From assembly GCF_000499205.1 (NCBI RefSeq), contig NZ_AWUK01000016.1, positions 1-64,000 of the forward strand: a stretch of DNA of 64,000 nt, in the 5' to 3' direction. Source of the DNA: Paenibacillus sp. MAEPY2. Lineage in GTDB: Bacteria > Bacillota > Bacilli > Paenibacillales > Paenibacillaceae. Shown here piece by piece: positions 33,711-42,977 of this stretch (the stretch's first letter is position 1; each line of letters opens with the position of its first letter). Made by a program: the position numbers and the translations under genes. The notes beneath the pieces were generated by a model. That model searched no databases and was not told where the DNA came from. It worked only from the letters and a program-made list of their open reading frames with translations.

Positions 33711-33908
33711 TTATGTAATTTTATTATCTTCTGGATAGATCCCTGTTATTACTATTTCGGGATTTTTTAATTCCACCTTTTTTCCAACATTAAGGTTGAG
33801 TACGATATTATAAGGATCAGTCCCTACATATTTCGATGTTTTTATCATAATACTATTCTTATCAACTTTGACTAATAAATCTTTTTTACGAGGCTGCCTT
33901 CCACAGGG
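33711..33908 (-). pseudogene. short coding-like fragment
   Basis: The - strand is open for about 66 codons and reads like the end of a protein (KKDLLVKVDKNSIMIKTSKY, then GTDPYNIVLNLNVGKKVELK), but it lacks a ribosome site and an upstream ATG. It may be the remnant of a gene, or a 45-residue ORF from the internal ATG. It lies behind a membrane-protein gene on the same strand. Confidence 0.35.
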
Positions 33909-33927
33909 TTATAGTTACCTACTGAAA

Positions 33928-34530
33928 TTATCTACTTGAGATTTTTTGAGTATTCTGAGGTAGATATAAAGTGGCAGCGTAGAAGCCATCATCAACCCCC
34001 ATTTTAGCTGGCAGGCCGGTAACCCATTTTGCTTCAATGTATGCCTCATCGATATCTATGTATTTGACATCAGTATCTTCCTTCAATGACACAATTCCCT
34101 CTCCAGATTGATTACTTGTATCAGACAATTCCACTGTAATTCCCTTACTTGAAAAATGGTATTCTTTTATCTGAAGACGGAGCAACGGCAATGCGGGAAT
34201 GTAATCATTTACAATATGTTCACTGACCCATTTTGCGATTTCAGCTTGTTTGGATGCTTCAGTAAGTTCAACAGGTTTATTGGTTCCTTGATATATGGCA
34301 TAACTAAACAGTCCTGCTATTAAACCAATGAATACACCCGCCACTACTGCTCCAATCCAATCATCAAAATCTAAGAATTCGTGAATCCCATAGATTATCC
34401 CTATAATTACGAGAATGAAGAACAACGCAATAGGAATCCAAAACCATGTATAAACCGGTTCGCCTTGAATAGGAATATCAAGTGTTTCTCTAAACACTTT
34501 AAATGTACTGATAATCTCTTCTTTTGACAT
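33928..34530 (-). CDS. membrane protein of unknown function
   Basis: The 200-residue protein has two membrane segments (about residues 28-47 and 59-80) and a C-terminal soluble domain of about 110 residues. I prefer the ATG at 34530 (MSKEEII) over an upstream ATG pair without ribosome site. It lies next to the pheromone-like gene, so export or sensing is conceivable, but nothing in the sequence proves it. Confidence 0.65.
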   Translation of the reverse strand: MSKEEIISTFKVFRETLDIPIQGEPVYTWFWIPIALFFILVIIGIIYGIHEFLDFDDWIGAVVAGVFIGLIAGLFSYAIYQGTNKPVELTEASKQAEIAKWVSEHIVNDYIPALPLLRLQIKEYHFSSKGITVELSDTSNQSGEGIVSLKEDTDVKYIDIDEAYIEAKWVTGLPAKMGVDDGFYAATLYLPQNTQKISSR

Positions 34531-34649
34531 GTGTTTTGGCACACCTGCTTTCAAATGATTGTATCTGCATAATATCATCATGATATCAAAATGTAAACCA
34601 AGATATACATTATTATTGTTTTTGTTTTACGAAATTTACAACAAGAAAA

Positions 34650-34682
34650 AGAGCTACCTTATTTGGCAGCTCTGGTGGATAA
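34650..34682 (-). terminator. terminator of the regulator/pheromone operon
   Basis: AGAGCTGCC and GGTAGCTCT pair on the - strand, followed by TTTTTCTTG. Confidence 0.8.
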
Positions 34683-34717
34683 GAAAAACATCTGAGTTTG
34701 ATTATACAGGTTGGGAT

Positions 34718-34813
34718 CTAGGTTCCCCAGCCATGACCCATGGTAGTTAGAATTTGCGAAGAAGCAATGGCTACACTAGATAGGACCAAGAGATACTTCA
34801 ATTTTCTGAGCAT
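34718..34813 (-). CDS. pheromone-like signalling peptide precursor
   Basis: This 31-residue ORF overlaps the 3' end of the HTH-TPR regulator gene by 38 bases in another frame. It has every mark of an exported signal precursor: positive N-terminus (MLRKLKY), hydrophobic core (LLVLSSVAIASS), then a short tail ending in M-G-H-G-W-G-T. GAGGTG stands 9 bases before the ATG. The layout regulator-then-overlapping-peptide is that of RRNPP systems (Rap-Phr, PlcR-PapR, AimR-AimP). The mature signal would be the last 5-7 residues. A terminator follows. Confidence 0.7.
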   Translation of the reverse strand: MLRKLKYLLVLSSVAIASSQILTTMGHGWGT

Positions 34814-36158
34814 TAAGTTTATACACCTCACTAGTCAATTGATTAAACCTTTTCCTCGCCTCATTACCGGCACATTCCCGATACATTTCGAAGAGGGACA
34901 TACTGTTAATTAGGTTTTTTACACTATTTATTCTAATAGAAACGTCAAAACTTTCTAATACATATTTTAAGGCAGTATCGTAATCTTCTTTCTCATTGAA
35001 ATAATAAACAGCCAATTCGTTCAAAAATTGAGCGTTGCTCTCATTTAAGATTATCGCTTTATATTCTGATTGTTGGGTCGGAAGAATGTGTTCTGAAAAT
35101 CTGTGAAGGACATGGTCTACGTTCATTCTATACTTATTTGCTGCTTGAATAATATTCTGAAGAGCTATATAGATCTCATCCTCATGAGAGGCTATGTAAT
35201 CAGCATATTCATTTAGAATATCTACTTCACCAGCCATTAAGCGATACAAGTAAGTATTTGCTACTCCCCATTCTTGGAACTGAGAAATAAACCGCTGAGC
35301 TTCTTCATCCGTTTCTTTAATCCATTCATCAGCAGTAGAGTATAAACCCACAAAGTGTAATGCCCTATTATAATCCCCACAGTGCTCACTTGCAGTAGAG
35401 CGGGCTAAATAAGCATATAGAATGTAATAATAGGTTGGACGTGACGATAGGGGCTTCTCCTTCCTCCTGAGTGACGTATTGTACTGTAAATCATATTGAA
35501 TCTTTGCTCTATCTAACATCAGTTTGGCTAGTTCATCAACCTTGATCCACTTATGTACAGAGCCATAGACATGCATGAGTTGCTTCAATGCATCGAGTTG
35601 ATAGGATTCATCCAGGCGGCTTATATAAAGTTCAAATTGTGCTGCTAGCCTAAGATTCTCCTCTAAGTTTTCTCCTAGCTTAATGTCAAATAACCGATAC
35701 TGACAAAGGGCCAACCTTTCCGAGTGTTGCATTTTTTCAGCTTCGCTAACCATTTCATAAATAACTTCAGCGGCTTTTAAATTCCCCTGAGCATAGAAAT
35801 CTTCAGCATAATCAAAAAGAACTTTAACGTAGCTTAAATTGTCCCAATAGGCTGATGCTAAACTATGAATGCAATCCATTCGGTTTAGTTCCGCACATTT
35901 TAATAAAAATGGTCCTATTCTTCGTAAAGACGGTTGTTTGATGCAAATATTGACGTAAGACGAAAAGAATGTGTCTTCAGGCAAACCCATGCCTGCAGTA
36001 ATCGCAACCAACTGATTAAAGGAGATGGGCCTCCCTTGCAAGATACGGCTCAATGTTCCTGAATTTAAGCCGGATTGTTCTGCAAAATGGGAAACCTTCA
36101 TTTCATGTTTTTCCATATATGATATCAATGATGACTGAATGAATTCTGGAGATTCCAA
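34776..36158 (-). CDS. HTH-TPR peptide-sensing regulator (RRNPP-like)
   Basis: The 460-residue protein starts with a helix-turn-helix (residues 12-60, SHFAEQSGLNSGTLSRIL) and continues as a long all-helical repeat region with TPR-like pairs (FYAQGNLKAAEVIYEM, YNRALHFVGLY, NEKEDYDTALKYVLES). Length and order fit RRNPP quorum regulators, which bind a re-imported peptide in the TPR groove. The overlapping gene at its 3' end encodes a matching peptide precursor. It is divergent from a small XRE gene across a dyad-rich interval that probably holds its operator. Confidence 0.7.
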   Translation of the reverse strand: MESPEFIQSSLISYMEKHEMKVSHFAEQSGLNSGTLSRILQGRPISFNQLVAITAGMGLPEDTFFSSYVNICIKQPSLRRIGPFLLKCAELNRMDCIHSLASAYWDNLSYVKVLFDYAEDFYAQGNLKAAEVIYEMVSEAEKMQHSERLALCQYRLFDIKLGENLEENLRLAAQFELYISRLDESYQLDALKQLMHVYGSVHKWIKVDELAKLMLDRAKIQYDLQYNTSLRRKEKPLSSRPTYYYILYAYLARSTASEHCGDYNRALHFVGLYSTADEWIKETDEEAQRFISQFQEWGVANTYLYRLMAGEVDILNEYADYIASHEDEIYIALQNIIQAANKYRMNVDHVLHRFSEHILPTQQSEYKAIILNESNAQFLNELAVYYFNEKEDYDTALKYVLESFDVSIRINSVKNLINSMSLFEMYRECAGNEARKRFNQLTSEVYKLNAQKIEVSLGPI

Positions 36159-36441
36159 GACAACACCACCTTAAAAATAAAAAAAACATAATTTGGCTTA
36201 AAAATGCAATTAAAGTATATTAGTGAATTAAACAGTGGTCAACTGCACGCAGTAGTTAATACGATCTAACACGATTTACATCGTTTCGTACAGTAAGAAC
36301 TATACAATAGTAACGATTACTGTACTCAATCACTAATTATATACATGACAAATAATTCGTGCAATATAGTACGCGTATTATATTACGTGATATATAATTT
36401 GAATCTCCTCTATCATTATACGTAAAAAGGGAGATCTTGCA
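36159..36441. other. divergent intergenic region
   Basis: Besides the dyads at 36288-36384 it shows ACGAT-TTAC-ATCGT (about 36271-36284) and AT-rich promoter-like stretches, but no gene. Confidence 0.5.
36288..36384. promoter_or_regulatory. dyad operators between two divergent regulators
   Basis: GTACAGTAA (36288-36296) and TTACTGTAC (36317-36325) form a 9-base inverted pair. AATATAGTACGCGTATTATATT (36363-36384) is a palindrome with one mismatched pair. Both lie between the HTH-TPR regulator and the small XRE gene. Confidence 0.55.
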
Positions 36442-36642
36442 TTGAAATTGAGGGACGCCCGAGAATCGGCTAATTTCACTCAAGAATCATTAGTATGGGA
36501 AATCAGTAATTATACTAAATGTTCTTTGCGGAATTATCAAAAAATTGAAAAGGGTCTGGTATCACCAAACATAACACTTGCTTTGGTCATCTGTGAAATC
36601 TTAAAGGTTGATCCAAGGGTAATTGATGAATGGAAATATTAA
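36442..36642 (+). CDS. small XRE-family regulator
   Basis: This 66-residue protein is a lone Xre helix-turn-helix (LRDARESANFTQESLVWEIS, then SLRNYQKIEKG). It begins at TTG after AAAGGGAGA. It is divergent from the HTH-TPR regulator, so the pair may form a two-state switch. Confidence 0.75.
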   Translation: MKLRDARESANFTQESLVWEISNYTKCSLRNYQKIEKGLVSPNITLALVICEILKVDPRVIDEWKY

Positions 36643-36644
36643 AA

Positions 36645-36682
36645 AAGAAAGACACATCAAAGTAACGATGTGTCTTTCTTAA
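36645..36682. terminator. bidirectional terminator
   Basis: AAAGACACATC and GATGTGTCTTT pair, with A and T runs, between convergent genes. Confidence 0.85.
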
Positions 36683-36727
36683 TGCAGTCTTCTCTGGCTC
36701 TTTCACCCAGCGTTCCTTAAAGAAGTC

Positions 36728-37288
36728 TTATCCGGTAATACGCTCACTTTCATGGTCTTTACGAATCTCATTAGCCAGGCGAATTAACAAATTTGTATCT
36801 ACCGCATTAAGAACATCATTTTCAAGTTGCGTATATTTTTCTTGAAGCTGAGTATTCAAGCGGTTTGCTTCTGTTAATTCATCAGACAATAAAACGGTTA
36901 ATTGTCTAAGTTTAGTTAACTCGTTAGTTATAAAGCTAATTGTGTCGTTAATATCGTTAACGAATTCGGAAGAATTAGGATGCACATCCACTGTATTTGT
37001 TGTTACCAGATCCTCTTTTGGTTTAGGTGTTTCTAGTTCTGCATGATTAATTGAAACAATATGCTTGTTTTGCGAACGTTTGGCCTTAGCTTCTTCAATT
37101 TTATCGCTGTATTGTTTTCGTAGTGTAGAATTCCATCGAAAGCCACAAGCCTCTTTCGTTCGATAAAGTTTCTCTGCTGCCTCAACAAAAGCTTTTAATT
37201 GAGTACTTCCGGATTCTATGTGGAGTAAGACTGTCTGTGCTAATAAAATATCTTCTTCAATTCCCCAAATATCTTTGCGTGTTTTCAT
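36728..37288 (-). CDS. RsfA-like Myb-type regulator
   Basis: The 186-residue protein has a Myb/SANT-like N-terminus (WGIEEDILLAQTVLLHI and EACGFRWNSTLRKQY, residues 8-60) and a C-terminal coiled coil (about 130-180), as in the RsfA/YlbO family of Bacillus, which regulates prespore genes. Its target on this element is unknown. Confidence 0.7.
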   Translation of the reverse strand: MKTRKDIWGIEEDILLAQTVLLHIESGSTQLKAFVEAAEKLYRTKEACGFRWNSTLRKQYSDKIEEAKAKRSQNKHIVSINHAELETPKPKEDLVTTNTVDVHPNSSEFVNDINDTISFITNELTKLRQLTVLLSDELTEANRLNTQLQEKYTQLENDVLNAVDTNLLIRLANEIRKDHESERITG

Positions 37289-37593
37289 TCCAATCGCCCC
37301 TTACTATTGATATAGTTAATCTCATTTATATCCATATAGAAGTCCATATATTCATACAATCTACGAAACGTGATAGATCAATTTTTCCACTCTAAATTCC
37401 GCACTATAGATTAAACTTGTAAATCAAAATAAAAGCTTGTACTTAAAACAAGCTCCATCCTGCAGGTATGGCATATTTAAATGCAATAAGACTCCCCAGG
37501 AATCGAAAAAGTAATCCATTTGATAATAATACTCGATATAGATTATGATAATAAACGAATTGGTTTATTATTGAAGTTTGGAGGTATTCAGAT
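37289..37593. other. divergent intergenic region with a leader hairpin
   Basis: AGCTTGT and ACAAGCT (37434-37454) pair and are followed on the - strand by TTTTATTTTG. No - strand gene ends here, so it may be an attenuator of the RsfA-like gene. No ORF is convincing. Confidence 0.4.
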
Positions 37594-38148
37594 TTGGCCA
37601 TCGTAGACGACATGCGGAAAAAGATCGAAGAACTTGAAGCTAATATAGCGGTTTATGAGGATATTAGCAGTAATTTACCTAGTGACATTAATTATATTGT
37701 TCAGAGTCTACTTAACCATCAATTAAACGACCTACGTTTCAGGTTGGAACGTTTCACTTTTCTTAAATCAGAAAAACAATGTAGCCAGTGTCAAAACTGG
37801 ATCAAGGAACATGAGGAACCGGTCCTACTCAATTATCAGTACAATAAGATGAAGCCTCTTCACATGACCCTCTGTACTAATTGCATGTCTGCTATGGATA
37901 AAGTGATGGTTACCAATGAAGCTGAATCTAAATGGGGATTGCGGCCAGGAACGATTAAGCAAGATCGGCATCTTGGGAAGCTCAGGGAATTTGAAGATAT
38001 GGGGCTTATCGTGAATAGCGGGAGATATATAAAAGTACACGAACTTGTAATGCGGGCATACTATGAACCTAAACAGCTTGAAAAAGTAGCAAAGAAAGAT
38101 AGAAAAACCAAAAAAACTAAAAATGAAAAAGAGGCGCCTCAAGAATAA
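37594..38148 (+). CDS. zinc-ribbon protein of unknown function
   Basis: The 184-residue protein has an N-terminal coiled coil (about 1-60), a zinc-binding pair CSQC and CTNC (about 63 and 93), then a helix-turn-helix-like segment (LRPGTIKQDRHLGKLREFED) and a lysine-rich tail. DNA binding is plausible. It starts at TTG after GGAGGT. Not recognised further. Confidence 0.6.
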   Translation: MAIVDDMRKKIEELEANIAVYEDISSNLPSDINYIVQSLLNHQLNDLRFRLERFTFLKSEKQCSQCQNWIKEHEEPVLLNYQYNKMKPLHMTLCTNCMSAMDKVMVTNEAESKWGLRPGTIKQDRHLGKLREFEDMGLIVNSGRYIKVHELVMRAYYEPKQLEKVAKKDRKTKKTKNEKEAPQE

Positions 38149-38166
38149 ATCTTGGGACACCTCTTT
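38128..38166. terminator. bidirectional terminator
   Basis: AAGAGGCGCC and its imperfect complement GGACACCTCTT pair across the ends of the convergent genes at 38148 and 38176. Confidence 0.65.
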
Positions 38167-38175
38167 ATTTACGTT

Positions 38176-38883
38176 TTATCGGGGGTCGCAGTACATACTA
38201 CACAAGGTCAGTCTTCGCTCTTTTTTCTTCTTATCTTGAAAGATAAATATCACTCGGTCACTATATGATCGGATGTCCTTAATGCCTTTGATAACGATAC
38301 TTATTCCCTCACTTCCCACTAGATATAGTGTTTTTCGTTTCATGGCTATGGAGCAAAGATTGAAGGGCTGACTCAATATTCCTGTTACCCAACTTTGTAA
38401 TTCACTGAAATATGCTTGCATAGTCACTCCAATTAACCGATTCTGAACTTCTTCTATGGGCATATTAACGTTATCATAGGTTTCTGGAAACATACATAGT
38501 GGAGGATCTGCAGCAGGAATATCGCTCACTTTAAAATATGCTTTTGAATTAGATTCATAATCAAAATAACCTTCAAACAAGTACTTCTCCTCATATTCCA
38601 ATAAAGAATGTACCGGTTTACGCAAATTCATATATGCTCGCTTTCTTCCCCATTTAATTGGCGAGGGAATACTTGTATCAAGAAGCACTCTCGAATACCA
38701 CATGTGATCAAGAACAATGGGAATCGAGAACTCAATATTCTCATCCTCATAACAGACGGATCCTGTTTTTCCGCTCCATTGACTCATTTGGTGAAGCATG
38801 AGGTAAGATTCATATATTTGAGTCCGGTGTGTTAGAGTGTTTGTTAATTGAGCAGCGGTATCTTCTAAAGTCATCTGTTCCAT
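38176..38883 (-). CDS. unknown protein
   Basis: The 235-residue protein is not recognised. It looks soluble, with alternating strands and helices and a basic C-terminus (QDKKKKERRLTLCSMYC). The ATG at 38883 is chosen because GGAGGG lies 7 bases upstream. It follows the 194-residue gene by 23 bases in one operon. Confidence 0.6.
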   Translation of the reverse strand: MEQMTLEDTAAQLTNTLTHRTQIYESYLMLHQMSQWSGKTGSVCYEDENIEFSIPIVLDHMWYSRVLLDTSIPSPIKWGRKRAYMNLRKPVHSLLEYEEKYLFEGYFDYESNSKAYFKVSDIPAADPPLCMFPETYDNVNMPIEEVQNRLIGVTMQAYFSELQSWVTGILSQPFNLCSIAMKRKTLYLVGSEGISIVIKGIKDIRSYSDRVIFIFQDKKKKERRLTLCSMYCDPR

Positions 38884-38905
38884 AGTTAGTCCCTCCAATT
38901 ATCGA

Positions 38906-39487
38906 TTAATATTGGAATTCAATTTGATCCAGTAGCAATTCTTTATGGTCAGAACTGTTTAAAATGAACAGCTCAAGCAAATCTTCAGGTGAACAGTGAT
39001 TTGGTAATGATAGTTTAGTAAAACACTCAAATAAACGTTTCCAATATGGATATTTTTCTGCGCCCAATAACCAATCGAAATCCGGACGGCCTAAAAGTAT
39101 TGAAAACTTTTGATTGAAGAAAAAGTATAAAGGCTCATAGTGAAATGAGCTCCCATAAAGCAGTATCTCCTCAACGCTCTCATTACCTGGATAGGGATAC
39201 AGCTGCAGGTATCTTCTAATTTCTTGTAAAGGTACTTCTAGTGGATGTTCTTCATTTGCATCAGCTAGCTGTAGACGATCAGACTGCACAAATATGGTAG
39301 TTAAGTTGTCCTCCATTTGTACCGCAACATGGTCATAACCGTTGCAGCCTTTGGAAATACCATATCTTTGGGTTAGACCATCAATTGTTGTATATACCAC
39401 CCGGTTACCTGGATAACGGACAGAACATATGTCGGGGAAAAACTCCTCGTTTAAGCAAGGCTGTACCATAAATTCTGTTGAGTTCAT
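38906..39487 (-). CDS. unknown protein
   Basis: The 193-residue protein is not recognised. It is acidic and rich in aromatic residues, without membrane segments. AGAGAGGA stands 9 bases before the chosen ATG. A terminator hairpin lies only 33 bases before its start. Confidence 0.6.
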   Translation of the reverse strand: MNSTEFMVQPCLNEEFFPDICSVRYPGNRVVYTTIDGLTQRYGISKGCNGYDHVAVQMEDNLTTIFVQSDRLQLADANEEHPLEVPLQEIRRYLQLYPYPGNESVEEILLYGSSFHYEPLYFFFNQKFSILLGRPDFDWLLGAEKYPYWKRLFECFTKLSLPNHCSPEDLLELFILNSSDHKELLLDQIEFQY

Positions 39488-39516
39488 GATGAACATTCCT
39501 CTCTTATAGAAAATAA

Positions 39517-39561
39517 AAAAAGTCCTTAATGGCTAGTAACAGCCTATTAAGGACTTTTTGG
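39517..39561. terminator. terminator after the DndC-like gene
   Basis: AAGTCCTTAAT and ATTAAGGACTT form a stem with T runs on both strands. On the - strand only about 10 bases separate its T run from the ribosome site of the next gene. Confidence 0.85.
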
Positions 39562-39589
39562 TGCTGAATGTATCAGTGTAGAGTTTAAT

Positions 39590-41713
39590 TTAGAAATTCC
39601 ATGAATCTTGATAAAAATTAGATTTAGGAATTACGTAGATTTCCGAGATTAATGGAATTTTAATTTCTGTGTGTCCCTGCGGAAGATTTAAAATTACCGA
39701 TTGGGGTCTACTCTTGGTATATAGCACCTGGACAGCTTTCCCTGCGATCATCATCCCTTTCACAACCATCTGAATGTCATCTTCAGGCTGAATCGATCTG
39801 GCAGCCATACACACAGCCTGGTACCGTTCTGCCCATGCTATATCACCATGACTCACACGATCAACACCAACGGTTTCGAGTTTCACTTTGTTGTTGTTTT
39901 CATCGATTAGAAATCGTGGTTCCCATGTAGCATGGAACATGGCTGATGAGAATGGACCTGGATCATGGGGAAAGAATCGATGAATGATCTCCCAAAAACG
40001 ATGGGATATCGCCAATCCTTCCGGAAGCTCACGGGCCTTAACTTTCTTGATGATTTCTACCACCTCAATTTGAGAAAGGGGCAGATTGTATTCTCTCCAG
40101 AATGTAAGAAGAATCGTGCGTATATCGATGGTTAAATCCCCATAACCGGTACTAAAACCACCTCTGTTTCGGTAATACCCTGTACAGCCACCATATCGAA
40201 TTTCTTGTACACCTTTTAATAGCCTCCTCATTTTGTAATGAGGACCCAGCTCTTCAGGATATGCATCAACGAGATTACTTAATGACTTATCCTCTTTAAC
40301 GACTGTGCATGCCCAGCAGCCAAAGCGGGCAGAAGATCCGGAACACCCTTTGACGGCATCATTTTCATTCTGGATGATGGCTCCAATGGGGCACTCCATC
40401 ATTCCTGAAGCAAGCCCGTAGATATTGATAAGATTGTGATTGGAGTACTCTTCGTTCCAAGGAGCTGGAGTCCGGACTAAGTAAGTGGCCACATCAGCAG
40501 CGGTCCAATGGCGTATCGGGGGCGCAGTTCTTAATCCCCCTCTCAAAACATGTACACCATAAAAATCATTGCTAAAATGGTGTTCAATGGACTTAGATCG
40601 ATTACTGGATTCAGCTGATCTCACTCCGAGGACCTGGCAGACTAACTCATTGTTAGAGAAGCGTTCAAGTAAATCATTTTGTCCTGGGTTTATTTTAAGT
40701 CGCTCAACGCACCACTTAAATGTTGCTGATGGTGGAATGAATCCATCTCCAAACACGCAAGCCGTGTAAGTTTGGTCTGATTCGGGTTCTACTATAGTAA
40801 ATCGATCGATACTAAATCCGTTAATAAATAATTGATCAAGCTTATTCGTTACGACTGATTGCATTGTACGAATATGTTGCTCGATGATCGGGTTCTCTAC
40901 TCCTGTACTGGCTGAGATAATATAAAGCTTGTCCTGATACATCGGATTCGCTAATACAAATTCCACACATAACTGTAGTAGTACGCTGGAGTCTTTCCCT
41001 CCGGAATATGCTATGACTACCTTCTCATTCTCTTCAAAAATACGTTTTACAGCTTCCTGTGAATACGCAATTAATTGAGAATCGATGGTATCTTGAATCA
41101 CCATAGCCTCTTTTGGAAGAGGTTCTGTGTCTACAAGATATTCAGTGATATCAAATAGAGCCTGGCTCTCATACTCATTTGTATGTCTGACACGTATATT
41201 TGGCCACTCATTTGGGAGGTTAACGCCATAAGGGGGGATTTGTTGAGTTGTAAAGAAGATCTCAAGCAAGAAGGAAAACTCACTTGAAACTCTAAACCAA
41301 AGCATAAACTTATGTTTCGGAGATTGAAGGTGCACACTGTATGGTTTTTGGAATGCGTCGATAAAGGTTTGTTCTGGCACACAACATTGTGTCTGCAGAT
41401 TTCCTTCCAAATCTTCTATTAGTTTAGCTAAAGGATGGTACTCAGGTTCCGATAGAACACTTGACCAGTGCACGTTTGTTTCTTTTCCAATCAGTTCTTC
41501 AATCGGTTCCTCATTAATAAAATGATGTATCGCAACATAGAAATTTGATAACTGAAATACGGAAGTCCATTTTCTAACGGTCCCGAAGTACACACAGCCG
41601 GCATCTTTTAGTAGCCGCCATAACTGAACAGATTGTTGGTTATGTTTGTGTAAATGCAGAACAGGTTTAATTTTACTAACCGTTTCTTTGAATTTGTAGG
41701 TGTCTTGTTCCAT
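39590..41713 (-). CDS. DndC-like PAPS-reductase-family sulfurtransferase
   Basis: The 707-residue protein has the ATP pyrophosphatase P-loop SGGKDS (237-242) and the DndC cysteine set: C441, C457 and RFGCWACTVVKEDKS with C466 and C469. In phosphorothioation systems DndC carries an iron-sulfur cluster and activates DNA for sulfur insertion. It is longer than typical DndC because of about 225 extra N-terminal residues of unknown fold. No dndB, dndD, dndE or restriction genes are nearby, so it is an orphan. Its neighbours include three DNA methylases and another PAPS-reductase-like gene. Confidence 0.8.
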   Translation of the reverse strand: MEQDTYKFKETVSKIKPVLHLHKHNQQSVQLWRLLKDAGCVYFGTVRKWTSVFQLSNFYVAIHHFINEEPIEELIGKETNVHWSSVLSEPEYHPLAKLIEDLEGNLQTQCCVPEQTFIDAFQKPYSVHLQSPKHKFMLWFRVSSEFSFLLEIFFTTQQIPPYGVNLPNEWPNIRVRHTNEYESQALFDITEYLVDTEPLPKEAMVIQDTIDSQLIAYSQEAVKRIFEENEKVVIAYSGGKDSSVLLQLCVEFVLANPMYQDKLYIISASTGVENPIIEQHIRTMQSVVTNKLDQLFINGFSIDRFTIVEPESDQTYTACVFGDGFIPPSATFKWCVERLKINPGQNDLLERFSNNELVCQVLGVRSAESSNRSKSIEHHFSNDFYGVHVLRGGLRTAPPIRHWTAADVATYLVRTPAPWNEEYSNHNLINIYGLASGMMECPIGAIIQNENDAVKGCSGSSARFGCWACTVVKEDKSLSNLVDAYPEELGPHYKMRRLLKGVQEIRYGGCTGYYRNRGGFSTGYGDLTIDIRTILLTFWREYNLPLSQIEVVEIIKKVKARELPEGLAISHRFWEIIHRFFPHDPGPFSSAMFHATWEPRFLIDENNNKVKLETVGVDRVSHGDIAWAERYQAVCMAARSIQPEDDIQMVVKGMMIAGKAVQVLYTKSRPQSVILNLPQGHTEIKIPLISEIYVIPKSNFYQDSWNF

Positions 41714-41752
41714 AGTAATAACAGCTCAAATAAACAAAATTAACGAAGGCAA

Positions 41753-41850
41753 AAAGCCCTCATTAATAATTCTTATAAGAGCTTTCCTCCATTTAATTGT
41801 TTTTTAAAAGAAAAGAAGCGCACTTCGTTATGAAGTGCACTTCTTATGGA
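41753..41850 (-). terminator. two terminator hairpins between operons
   Basis: AAGAAGTGCACTTC and its complement (41815-41848) follow the stop of the upstream zincin-like gene. A second hairpin (AAAGCTCTTATAA and TTAATGAGGGCTTT, 41753-41785, with TTTTTGCC) lies 40 bases before the DndC-like start. Confidence 0.65.
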
Positions 41851-41851
41851 T

Positions 41852-42940
41852 TTATTTAGTTGCAGCAACCTGGTTGTAAGGTGATCGTCTTAATTCCTCA
41901 AGATCACGAGAAATCACATCTTTAGTCATGGAAGGTGTTCCAGCAACCCAGTTTGAAGATATCCGTCGCTGTTGCACCTCATGAAAGGCTTTAATTGTAT
42001 CGTAATCAGAGGAGGAGGCAGGACGACGAGCGTTGACTTGTAATTGTCCTTTAAGCATTCGCTTCATTAGTTCCACTCCTTCAAGTAAAAATTCCGAATT
42101 TTGAAAATCTCCAGAAAAGCCAAACTTATTTGGTAATATAAATTTACCACGATCCGTTCGGATATTCAATGAGATGCGGTAGTCCTCAACAAGTGACTCC
42201 TTCATCACGTGTAGCTTGTCCCACACAGATATGCCGCCAAAAACCGGATATCTTTTATCGACGTTATCAAGATAACCGAAATCGCCGAACCAGGTATACA
42301 TTGCTTCAGCGTTATAAGGCATAATGTCTAATGTTTCGAACTCCCTTACATTCAGCACATGTCCGAATTCATGTTGTAAAGACTGAGCACAGCGCTCATG
42401 TAAATTTAACATGTTCAAGTTTTCCAGCAGAAAACTTTGAGAGTCAGGGCTCATTAGCTCTTTTATGACAAGTTGAAAGGCTTCATTCTTATACAAAATT
42501 TTTTCTTTTTCAATCCTTAACTCTGTATTATCAGGTAGTAAAATGATACATTCTTTGTTCATGCTTGGTGATTTATACATTAGTGCAATCCCATCTCCAT
42601 GAAGATGAGAACGAAATTTGAAGTAAAGATTGAATACCTCTACCTCCTGCAGCATAGCGCCCCGTTGGATTGCCTTTTTGATACCACCATTCATTTCATA
42701 TTTGGTTCTAGGCGGCTCTTGATTCGGTAATATTTGATCCGTATGTTGTATGAGTTCCAGAATCAAACCTAATTTGGCTCTTACATTTTTGAACCTCGGT
42801 TTTTCGAACTCTAACCAATCTGTTTCCTCCATAATTGCTTCGATTTCATCATCTTCTGTATTAATGACTACTTCTACATCATCATCAAACTCTGCAGGAG
42901 TAATGTTGGATACATAGTCAAATTTAAGGTCCTTATTCAC
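41852..42940 (-). CDS. zincin-like protein, HEFGH type
   Basis: The 362-residue protein carries LQHEFGHVLN near residue 190 and a glutamate helix (ESLVEDYRISL) about 60 residues later, consistent with a zinc metallopeptidase. The N-terminus is very acidic. No signal peptide is present, so it acts in the cytoplasm. It starts at GTG after GGGAG. It is the last gene of a three-gene operon with two unknown small proteins. The family is unclear; it is the third such protein in the window. Confidence 0.6.
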   Translation of the reverse strand: MNKDLKFDYVSNITPAEFDDDVEVVINTEDDEIEAIMEETDWLEFEKPRFKNVRAKLGLILELIQHTDQILPNQEPPRTKYEMNGGIKKAIQRGAMLQEVEVFNLYFKFRSHLHGDGIALMYKSPSMNKECIILLPDNTELRIEKEKILYKNEAFQLVIKELMSPDSQSFLLENLNMLNLHERCAQSLQHEFGHVLNVREFETLDIMPYNAEAMYTWFGDFGYLDNVDKRYPVFGGISVWDKLHVMKESLVEDYRISLNIRTDRGKFILPNKFGFSGDFQNSEFLLEGVELMKRMLKGQLQVNARRPASSSDYDTIKAFHEVQQRRISSNWVAGTPSMTKDVISRDLEELRRSPYNQVAATK

Positions 42941-42977
42941 TGTTTATTCTCCCTTAACTGGCCTTGTAATAGCTCTA

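Noticed and set aside
39590..41713. Complete Dnd phosphorothioation system
   Set aside because: Only the DndC-like gene is present; dndB, dndD, dndE and restriction genes are absent from the window.
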